The notes beneath the pieces are model-generated. The model was not told where the DNA came from. It ran no database searches and worked only from the letters and a program-made list of their open reading frames with translations. This document shows positions 14,701 through 26,700 of a DNA stretch of 64,000 bases, one piece after another (positions within the stretch are counted from its first letter, which is position 1; each line of letters starts with the position of its first letter). Position numbers and translations under genes: made by a program. The DNA lies in NCBI GenBank assembly GCA_022113835.1, contig JAILWY010000022.1, positions 2,852,001 to 2,916,000 on the forward strand, written 5' to 3'. The stretch is from Atopsyche davidsoni (Eukaryota > Arthropoda > Insecta > Trichoptera > Hydrobiosidae).

Positions 14701-17700
14701 TTGATACCAAAAAAACCACTTGCCATTTAGCCATTAATATTATTTTAGTGCTGCGAATAGTTCAATTCAAAAAAATGCTACTTGCGTTTATGTTAGTGTA
14801 TATTTTAGTGCGGCAAAGTATAAATTATTTTATCACAAATTAATTTAATATTATTATTAAATATTTTGGCTTTATATTGAGCAAGTTTTAAAGAAAAAGT
14901 GAAATCATCCCTCTAGAACACGTCATGTTTACAAGCCCACGTCTACATTGCTACAGTGATGTCCCAAAAGGTCGATATACGGGACATATGTGGGTAATAT
15001 ATTCAAATGAATGTGAGATATGTCAGGGGTCGTAAAACCAAACGAACTCCCATATATCAAGAAGTATTACAAAATGCTTCCGGAAAATCTACAGCGATAA
15101 AAAACAAATTGAAAATTGAGTAAACCATTAAACCTTTGCGGCGGTGCAATGACCTTTACAAATGGTATTCAATATATTTGATAAAAAATACTTAATGAAA
15201 ATTAATTAATTTTTGTTGATTTTTCAACGTTTTTATTTGTGACCGGTTTCACTAAATAATTTTTAATTTTTACCAAAATAAGTTGGCGAGACTTAAAGAA
15301 AAATATCATAATGGTGTTTGATTTAATTTTGATAAAGCATTTGCCCAGAAATGAAATCAGGGCTTGCATTGTTGCTTCAATTATAATATAAAATTAATAC
15401 AAGCATTGTTTATAAAAATAATACAATAATTAAGGCCACCAACTTTTTATGAAGAAAAGCATGTGAGAAAGATTTACACTCCTAGTAAATATTCATAATT
15501 TTTAAAGAATACATTTGTGTTAGTGGTTTAACCCCCAGAGACTATTTTTTTTAATTGTAATAATCCACATTTTATAACATCTTCGAGAAGTCTCGCTTGT
15601 TTTCCTTTTTAATATCAAAATTCCAGCTTAACACGTGAATAAAGCTACCTTCAGCGGAGAAATACTGCTAGGGGAATTTTTACATATAACTTTCAGGACT
15701 CTTATAATACGAGATAAAACGACGGGAGGGTTGTTAATGGGTTGCAATTAAACTGGATGTTTAATTTTGCACCAAATGAAGTTTAACAAGCTTTTCTGTT
15801 ACTGTGTATTAAAAAAAAGTTTGCACCTTAACTGAATAAAGTTTGAGGAAGTTTCGTGTATGGAAACTTGATTTTCAGTGAGTATATTTGGATGTGAATT
15901 TCAGTGAAATGCTATCTTGATAGTCAAACGTTCTACTTAAAATATTATTAATAGAAAGTTTTTACTTTCAGTAGGTTTTATTTACAGGTTTTCAAAGTAA
16001 TTAGATTATATCACTTGCAGTGACAGCACTGAGCGAATATACATAAAAAATAAGCCTTACTGAGAAAAAATCTGTTTATCTCCGAGGCTGTTTTTCTTTG
16101 AGGATGCTGTGTTTACAGATTCATAATAAATTAAAAGCACTTCTTTATTTTTAGTAAAATTGAATTGTATCTCTTGTAGTCGCAGAATATTTTAAATAAA
16201 GCTGTGAAATTGTAAAAGCTTTGATTGGAAAGAGATATTGATATTGCAAAATTAGGACTAAACGCATTTTTTTATCTGAAATTCTTTTTGAAGTGTTTTC
16301 AAGGTGAAATAAAAGTATAGGGGCTATTTTTTTTTTCGAAAAAATAAACCCTGCGACATTTCAAATAAAACAGAAAAGGAGGAGGCAAGGGGTGGCGTAT
16401 AACACGAGATTACACCTTCGCACAAAGCCTTTTTTATTAAATAGGAAATTACAGATTATATTTGCTAAAGAGTTTTCTTTGTAACTAAAACAACAAGCTA
16501 TTTTTTCAAACTGAATTTCTTCAAATTCTTCATATCAATAAGCCATAATGCAAATCTTTAGACTAAGATACAGCCCAAAAAATTAACAGTTTTGCTACAA
16601 ATCTTACATATATAGTTGCTAGTACAATTCCTGCGGCTTTTCGATTAGGGAGGCTCTACTAACATCCCCTATCCTAATTTGCAAAGCCGAGTGTCCGCAG
16701 GGGCGAAATAGCCCAAACAAGGGGCGAAATTACTGAAGAAAAAGACGTTTACAATATTTGATTTGGGACTGTGTCCCAAGACGCTTGTTTATACATAGTT
16801 TTGGTTGCAATTTTCTAAAAATATGATATTACGTAGTCTTTATGGATAAACCCATGGCGTAAGATACGTAGAAATATACGACGAAAAAATTACTTTAATT
16901 TTTTGAACAGGTTGGATTCAAATCTTATTGCGTCCCGTTATTGTTATTAGTATTACTTTTTGTTGAGCTTTTACATTTTTTAAAAAAATATTTTAAACCT
17001 TAAATCATTTTGCCGTGAAAAATAGTGTCACAATTTCAAAGTTTGTTGATTTATTCGACTTTTGTTTTAGTAAATAAATTATGGCGCGACAGAAATAACA
17101 AACTGTTAACAAACAACTCAGTTAGCACTCAGTTATTTCGATGAAAAAATAAGCAATTTAACAATATTACATACAATTTTTTTTTATATGATTTTGGTAA
17201 GTGTCTTTAGTTTTCCGATAGAATCTGATTTTCAGCGACAAGCTGTTAACCCTTAAATATATTTTCAGTTCCCGGCGAAGCCTCGGTTAATCTACAGCTC
17301 TTGTACAGTAAGACGCTATTCCGCTTGAAATAATCCGAATTTGCGACGGAGCCTCGATGTTGCTTCGGCCATTAAGCGGAACTTAAATAAATTACAAACC
17401 ATCCCTTAAATATTAAGTAAGCAAACCAATATAGACCAAATTCAATATACTCCATATTAGAATAGCCGACAGACTGGAAGATTACGTTTATTTTTGTGAG
17501 CAGTCTGAAAGATTCCCTGAAAGCGCTAACAACAAAAAAAAATTCTTGTAGTTTCTTGAATATTCATGCTTTTTTTATTTTATAAGTAGATTATTATACA
17601 CAAACATCCAACATAGCGCAGTCATTATTTTTAGGCATTTGTCTTTTTATCTTTATATCATCTTCTAAATTACTTAGAGATACGCGATAGCAAAAAAAAA

Positions 17701-20700
17701 CGCTACCCCTTGTAATTGTCTACATACAACCCTTATTTCTGAAAGCACACTGTATATTTTTATGAATAATATTATGTAAGTACTTTAGGTTTTAGAAAGC
17801 AATCTAAAGAAAAGAAGAAATCACATTGGATGCGGAATTTACAGTGAAAAAATCATCAACCTTTTCTGAAGAGAAGCACTTGGAGATGAAAAAGGAAATC
17901 AAGAAACTCATTACAACTCTTTTTTAAATTTTAAACACTATGAATGAACTTAAGATGATTATTTTATTATATTATTATTATCGAATATACGGTGATCCAA
18001 TAATAATAAAGCCCGACAAAAACTTTCCAATCCTTCACGCAACAGTGCACATATTTAGAGTGAGAATCGCGTTAAATCAGGGGTCAATCCACAGCGGGTC
18101 TAGTTTGGTTAAGTACATAGAACATTGTGTGTTTCAGGCAAGGATCTCTCAGAGGGGTTGTTTCAGCGTTTTGATTGACCATCCCTTCTGAATAGCCCGG
18201 AAGTGTGGCCCACAAGCTGATAAGGGGAAGACGAACCGCCCCTTGAAGTCATATGGAATTGGGGGTTGAACCGTGGATAACACATCGAAACTAGGTTTGT
18301 CGAAAAAGCAAATTATATAATCTTGTCGAGGGACAAGGCATTTGATTTGTGAAGATCCAAGGGTATCTTTTTATACTTTCTTCACTTTGAGTTTATCATA
18401 GTTTTTGCATGACTAGTTTCGACCAACAGACTAGGTCATCACCAGATGCAACCAAACGTTTTGTTCTGCATCTGATGATGACCAAGCCTGTTAGTCGAAA
18501 ACAGTCATGCAAAAACTATAATAAAATCAAAGTGAAGAAAGTATAAAAAGTTACCCTTATCATTAATAGCAAATTATATAAACACATCAATCACTTTTGA
18601 ACAAAGTATCTCACGCATATTTTATCATTGATTTTATATTATTTATTTGTATCTATTATTTTTTTTACGTTTTGTTTAGAGTGCCATGTATAATAATATT
18701 ACTTTATGATTCAATAATTTGATGCTTTGATTTATTTTACTAAATATGGAATTTTTACGATGAAATTCTCTAGGTAACTTCTCTTTTTCGATCTTTGTAA
18801 CCACTGTGCATTTACACCCTATGGTAGTAATTATTTAAATGTGTTAATATTTTAATTCGATGAATTTTCCTTTCGATGAATTTTCCCCACTGAATAGTCA
18901 GTTGAATACAAATACATTAACCCAGAGTTAATTGCGTCAGTGTGCTAGAATCATTTATTAAGTTCATCGTCTACTGTGTATAATATACCTATCAATTGTG
19001 TATTCATGGGGCTAGTGTGTTTGTTTTGGTGAAACTCAATTATACATATTTGTAAAATTAAAACATATGAAGTAAAATGACGATTAATTAAGCTTTATTC
19101 CAATGCAACTATTTTATTATAAAGACTGTTATTAATGGCGCTGAAAAAAAAAACGGTGTTTAAAAATAACTTTAATCAAAAAGATTATTTTTATAACCTA
19201 CAAATGTAATTTATTAAAATGCTTTATAAATAATCAAATTCAAATAATACTGAAATAAAATCATTTTATAATAACGGCTGCAAGTTTAGCGTTATACAGA
19301 AAAAAATACATACAAAATTTTCTATTTTTTATACAAGTATTACCATCTGGCGTTCTTTAGAAATCATTGTAAGAATTTATTAAAAATTTTCTCAGCTTAG
19401 TATAATGTCAAAACTTTTTTTGAAAATGTACAATTCAAATACACCAAAATAAATTTTATGAATTTAATTTGTGTCAGCCTTTTCGTTATTATTCAGAAGC
19501 GAAAATACGGGTTGGGAATTCTTAATCCCTAAAACTGATTTATACATTTATTATTTTGTTGTTTAGATTATACAGAATTAAAGTTTCTGTAATAATTTTT
19601 TTTTATTGTGATTTGGTGTTTCTCGGTTTGAAGTTTTCGGATAACGTGTTGGAACCATCTTCAAGGTGGAGATAGTCTATGCACTTTGATGTAGAGAAAA
19701 CCTTGAGCAATTCAACACCCAAGAAATCAAATCAACAACGGCTGCCAAGTTCTACGAAAAAGACCTTTTAAGATCCAGCACAAAGATTAATTAATAATTA
19801 CTTCAAATTTTACATCTATCATAATGTTTTCTTAATACCTTAAAAGCTGTATTATTTTAAGTTTAAATTAAAATATTTAAGATAATATTTATAAGAGATG
19901 CATTATTTTCCTTTGAATTTAATAACATGACAGCATTCATACTTTTATCTATCAACAATATTATAAAATTTTCGCTGCTTCCTATTTTTTTTAATTTGTT
20001 AATATATTCAATGTGGCCACGTTTCATTTTTGTCTTCATGATTATAAATCAATCAAGATATTAATAAAAAAATTAGTATAAAACTACAGCTGATGAGAAT
20101 TGAAATATCGCACTGTGATATTTAGTTTTATTGGTTTTTTAAGCTGTATGTTGTATGGAGATTCTGCAAATATTATATCGTCTCAGTTTTCCTTTATGAA
20201 GTTGAAATTTGGACACTCAAGACAGTTACTATGCAAAGAATTGAGGCAACATGGGTTGACTGCGTCACAAATGAAAGATTCTTACACAGTATACGTAAAG
20301 AAAAAGAACTCCTGACGTTACTAAAGAAGTGGAAAGTATCTTATTTTGGCCACATTTTAGTAACAGTAAATAAAGCATCATCCAGCTGATTGTCCATGAA
20401 AAAATCATCAGAAGAATGGAAGGAGGAAGTCTAAGTGGCTGAAGGTCGGAGACTATGAAATCGTCAGTATCAGATGAAGAAGAGGCTGCATGTAACCAAG
20501 TCACGCCTTATTTAATAGACCTAGATACCAAAATATAAATCATATTTTTTCCATGAAACGTGGAGACCTCTCGAGTGAACATATCCATGGTAAATTGTAA
20601 TCTCCAGTGGCTGTTCGTGACCCTCTCAGTGACGTCACAGATCGCCTGACCTCTGTGATTTATGACTCTAAGGCTGTGACGCGTAACCGAGAGGCCATTT

Positions 20701-23700
20701 CACACTATGCGACGGAAATTAAAAGCCTTTAAAGAGTTCTGAAAACGTTAACGCGTGCTACAACATAACCGACAAGGAAACGGTAATTAGCCGCTTTAAT
20801 TCGTGTGATTAAAAAAAAAAAAAAAGCAAAAGGAGACTGGATCAATCGTAGGTAGCTTAATGGGACAGATTCTCAAGTATTTTTTTTTATTTTACGTATT
20901 TATGAAACACCCTTAACGACACGTGGTCTTCATTAATTAACTATCGAAAAACAACAAGTATTTTTTTTTCTAATATGATTAGGCATATTTTTTTCACATA
21001 TTGAAAATGATTCAAAGAAACTACATCTCCAAGCTTTAAATCCTACACAAGTCACGATGATATTTTTCTGAGAGTTTCTTTGAATCATTTTCAATATGTG
21101 AAAAAATATGCCTAATCATATTAGTAAGTAATATAAGCCTGTAAAAGTATATAAAACGCACTTGATTGACGTTCAATCCACAATATTTTTTTATGCTTAT
21201 ATGTATTTATAGGGTAATATTTTTTTTCAAACACACTTGCATACGTTTTTGTTTTTGCAAGAAAGTCTGCTACCTATAACAATATGCATAAATTATTCTA
21301 CAAAAATCTCACCGTCTGAATAAGACACAATAGTCTCAATTATTATTTAATATTATCAATGTAATTTTCATTTTTTAATATGAACTAATTCAAACAAAAT
21401 TTAGAGCACGATGTAATAAAAGGCAATTCATTCTGAGAGCACTCAAGGGGCTGTGTATTTTTCTCATGAAACTCCCACTCACCAATTTCTTTTCTGAAAC
21501 ATCTCATGAAAGCACAGGTGGGCCGATGAAAATTGTAAAATGATACACTGCTATTCCATAATTACTTTAACAAAACCACCAGAGCTTTAGACAAAAACTA
21601 ACCAATAAAAATCACTCGTCACAAAATCAAAAATGAAATTAAAAACTTTTGAGAACATATAATTGAAAATGTGTATTTTTAAACGTAGCAAGGTTTTATG
21701 CGCATTAAGAATATGTCAAATTTACAGATTTATTTATAAAACTTCGTTTATAAAATATTTTTATTTTTTTTACGTGTCGAACGAAGTATTCTGTATGCAG
21801 TTAAAGGAAAAAAATCCTTCATAGTTCAGGTTTCAGTGATTTCCTGTAATCAAGATGATATCAAGGTTTTCTCATACTTAGCTGCACACAGCCTCAAATG
21901 CTTACCTATGCAGTTTCGTATTTTGCTGATTATCAATGTTAAAGGATCTTTAGATTATTTTGTACTTGATATCACCTGGTAGTGAGATGAAAATAAATTA
22001 ACTGAAAAGACTCCAGTCTCATACAACCCTATTTAATTTATAGGTCTGCTCGCAACATTAGACCCGGAGATATTTTTTGTTCCGAAGCTCACGTATGGCA
22101 GTCGGCGATTTTATCTATCCAGTAAGCCTACCAAATAAATTTTACCGTACTAAATTAACGTATAATCCAGCAGTAAATTTAATAATAACTTTTATAGACA
22201 CACTGTATGAATTCATGAATAAATTTGCTTGTTCATTTGTGAACCGCAGAGAACTGCGTAGAATTATGTTTTATACTAGGGCTTAACATCTGATACGGTT
22301 TCTGTTATAAACAATACTTTATATATATATATATATAACGGGTAGCTTGTTAGCTTAGGGGTTGATTATTGTTGACTCTTGATCAAGAGATCCTCGCTTC
22401 GATACCCTTCTTAAAAGGCAAATCCTGAAATGGTAGTTTTCGACCCACACCTGTTTCAGTTTTGTATTGAATAATATTCAATAGTAAACGTTATTTAATG
22501 CTAATATTTTTAATACTGTAAGCCAACGATCAAATAATAAATCAATGTATCATTTTTGGTTTCAGTATTAAAAATCTCTAAAGACTTAGAACACATCCTT
22601 GAATATTTATAAAAAATAAAATGAAAATACGTCTTCGACTTTTGTAATGCAGGTTGATTGCATATTATATAAAATATATTTTTAAATACAGTAAAAATGA
22701 CCCGTTCAGAATTAAAACTGCTTGACTAATTTTAATATTGAAACCGAGGCTCATCACATAGCAATTATATTCAATTAAGTATTTGTCAGCCTTGAACTTT
22801 GCTAAGCACTTACTGAGACGTATCTCAAACCGTTTTAAATTAATAGCCATTCATTACTTTCTTCCTCGGTCTTTCGTTTAACAGTTTGATTTTTACGATC
22901 GGTAATTCTACAAAGGAATTTGTCTCATTTTCGCCTTCTAAAGTAGTTAACAGAACTACTCCGCCGTCTAATACAAACTTAAGCATTTAGTACATTAAAA
23001 AAATAAAATAAGACGTCGTAATAAGAACAAGACATTAAGTGTAAAATTTTCAATGAATAAAGCTTTTAATTTTAACACTAAAAGCACTATAAAGTTACAA
23101 CTTTTCAATCCTGATTCTGGGGCTTACTCTATGAACATGAAAATCGTTAAAAAATGACTCCGGTACCGTAACAGAAACGTGGTATAGTATTCAAGAACGT
23201 ACAACAGCTACTAAAATCTACAAACAAATTTATGAAAGTTAAACGCATTTTTAGTTGGAATTTCACGAAGCCGAAAGTCAGAATTATTGATAAGGGCGTT
23301 TTTAATATTTCAATCCTGATCAAACACGAGGCTTTCCACATTTTCTTCTCGGTCTCTTTGTGGAATTCCACAGCAAATAGAAAAGTTCAGTGACTCACTG
23401 CGCAGACGTTCAATGCAAAGTAAAAGCAATCTTGACTATCGCATCCAACCCTCCACCCTCGAGCAAATATTGCCAGGGGCGAAAACACGACCCTGACTTT
23501 AACTTGTTTCTACATCTTATTTAAAGCTTTCAAAAATTATTTTTAATATGATTAATTTATACAGTATTTACGCGCGCAAATTTCTGCCCTAGCTGGAGTT
23601 TATCAGCAAAAACTTTGGTATTTAACAAGAACCTTTGGACCCCAACTCGTAAAAAGTGAGGGTAGGTCGCGACGACTACTTGATTGTATATACGTAACTT

Positions 23701-26700
23701 CATAAAACAAATTATTTATTAAAACCGTATATGTATTTACGAATATTCTTTACTTACAATTTTTTTTAATTTTAACAAATGAGCTTTGCTTCGTAGCTAA
23801 CGATATTTTTTTTCTGTTAATTTACGTTAAATCGTTTTAAATAAAAATATAACAATTCTTCGACAATCTTTCGATAAACTGCGCATTTTTTTTTTATTGT
23901 GTCGCAATTTAAATGTAAATATTCATAGAAGCTTAGATCTTCTCGAGCTGCCCCGCGGTCCGATTTGATCTTTTAAAAATACTGCCAATAAAACTTTTAC
24001 TGGTGTTTTATGATATAAGTAATAAAATTCCTGCTATTTAATCGGGATTTTCATTCTACAATAAGCAAGAGAACCTTTAACTTTTTATCGGTGCCGGAAA
24101 AATACTCAAATGCTTATTAAATACCCAGTAAATTTTTAAGTGGTGTTAGCATAATATATCAATAAAAGTTTATTTTACGTCGGTATTATATTTAAAATAA
24201 TTGATTGTTTGTGCAAAGAGACTTGACAGATTTGGATTTATGTAAATATATATATATATATATAAGCCACATTCTATGTTCATCAATATGTTTTATTCTG
24301 TCGCAAGAAAGCACACAAGCCAGTTTATTTGCAAGCCTTTTACACCTGGCATTGATTTTTACACAGATAATTTATGTATTGCTTGTTTGTAGAGGAAATA
24401 TTATACATCAAAAGCTCATGTAAGTACTTACAGTTAGTCTGCGTATTGGCATTTGTAGAATACTTGTGAGACTCGCAGTGGCCTGGGATGTTGTCTGACT
24501 TCCAGAGCACTCGGACTATCTGGCAGTATGCGATGGTCATCAGTAGTAGTGGCAACCTGAGGATAAAGAAGGTCCATCACATCTGAAACCACCCCCAAAA
24601 TCCACCCTCACGTTTTACAGGTCCTCTGAGACCAAACAGTTATTCCTTACTAACTCAAACAAGTTTGCTGCCGACTAGCAACCAAAATGCGGAGCCTATA
24701 TTCACAATAAATATTTTTCTGATTCAATGTTTTGGAACACAAAACATCCCTTCATTATAAGGATTTTTGCCCTAGACCAACAAATATCTGAAAACAATAG
24801 GTTAAACGATATAAGATAACCCTAATCTTTTAGGCATGTCTGTATTTGGTATCTTATATTATTAGATGCAAGGATTTTAAAGGTACTTGAAGGAGAAGAA
24901 GAAGTGATAATATGAATATAAATATTAATGTTAAACACGAGTTCAATATTTATAAATGTGATTTTAATATTTTTTTAAATATTTCAGTCCTGAAATAAAT
25001 CTAAGCAAGCTACTTTTCAATTTCAGTAACTCTGAAAGACTCGACTAAAAAAAAAAAAGGTCGACAAAACCGTTTTTGAAAGTGCTTTCAAGCACTTATA
25101 AAACATTACTGTAACAAAATTGTTAATTATTTTTTCCACCCCTTCCAGATCCTAGTTTACGCTATTAATTTCTGAAAAAATAATAAGGCTGACGTCAACC
25201 CCAGCGGGGTCCAAAACAGACCCCTACCAAGACAAAAAATTACAAGATCGCTGTACCAAAGGTTTATAATTGAATTTTTTCTGTAAGCTCGTCACAAGTA
25301 ATTACATTCGAATACCTTAGATTTTGATATTTTATGCAAAAAATTTAATTTAATACGATTTGGTCGCTTGGGTGATCATTGAAAAAGTTTTTTTTGTGAT
25401 GTATTTTTATTGTTAACTAAAATGTATTATTCTCTTGTACAGTTTAATTGATCCGAGCGACTCATAGTGACTTGCATTTTGCAAAAGCACACAATTCCCG
25501 GTACGTTGTTTTTGCAGTTCGTCTATTGCCCAGTTGGTTATTGTAAATGTTTATTTTTAGCAGAGGCTACTAAAAGCTTTGGGTTTGCGCAAAACCTCTG
25601 ATCAAAGTGCTTTCATTTGAAAGCTATTACAAAGGCTGCTAAACAAAATGTCACCGTGAAATTCAGGCCATGGAGGAGAAACCTACTTATCAAGCTGCCA
25701 GTACACACAGACGATAAACACTGTACCAAAATATTCAATCTAAATGAATATATCCAAATATTATTTGTTGTTTATTTATTGTGTTCAGAAAATAATTGAT
25801 TGGACAGTCTTTTTGTACTTACGAGTATAGGAATACCAGCTTGACGATGTGCCACTTGAGATCACTTTCCATACTCCAGGTCGGGGCGCACTGCGTCAGG
25901 TAGTCCAGCTGAAAGCGGATCTTGGAGCTCTTCATCACCTGCAGCATCACGAACTCTGGCATATCTGCGAATAAAAGACCACCATGAATACCAATTGCTG
26001 ACCATAGCTGGACTGGCGGGACGGGTACTAGTACCCGTTTTGCGGACTGCTGTCTAAAAGCGGGGCGCGTATTAATACGTTTTTGAATGTGTTCACTCTA
26101 AAATTTTACTCTTTAGGTTTACAGCTCGTAATGTTTGTTTGGGACTCGTCAACGTTACTTCTACCAATACTGTCCAGTGATTCTGAACAAAGTGACAATA
26201 ATGAAGAAGGGGAGTGGTCAGAGAATGATAATCCTCCAATTATTGAACATTTTTTGGGACAAAGTGGTGTTGTTGTGATGCCAAGTAATCCGCAAAGTGT
26301 GTATAGGTTCAACTTTTTATAGGAAACGATTTATTTGACTACGTAAATTTCGCGCGTGCAATTTTACGCAAATTTTGCCCGTTACGCACATCAGTTTTGT
26401 CAATTTGGTTACTCGCTTAAAGTGTGTTAATATATATGACTAATTATTTTTTGGTTATCGGTTGTGCTGCCGCGTGTGTAGACCGCATTTGTGCAATCCA
26501 TGTAATGGGATTTTTCGTTGGCCACTCTGATAAATGTCGTATCGCAATGGCGATTTCTACTACTCCCATGGGATACTGTGGGCTTCTATATAACTGTTGA
26601 GGCTAAATGAGCCACACCCCTTTACAGCGAACAGCTGAGCTTGCCTTATCGTACTCAGGGGACGGATTAAAAACAAGCAGTGAATTTAATAAAATTATTT

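Larger units (their letters stand above)
12451..24431 (-). other. Receptor intron between exons c and d (12.0 kb)
   Basis: Bounded by donor gtaagt at 24431 and acceptor tag at 12451. It holds a mariner remnant, a palindromic repeat, an RTE-like LINE tail, a 53 bp inverted repeat and a tRNA-like SINE, all listed separately. 13850-17930, 18600-19600, 21130-22330 and 22450-24430 are AT-rich and show nothing I recognise, apart from a short fragment of family 1 at 15236-15250. Confidence 0.75.

Noticed and set aside
22339..22445. Functional tRNA gene
   Set aside because: A and B boxes are approximate and the acceptor stem cannot pair; shared downstream sequence with 37501 fits a SINE better.
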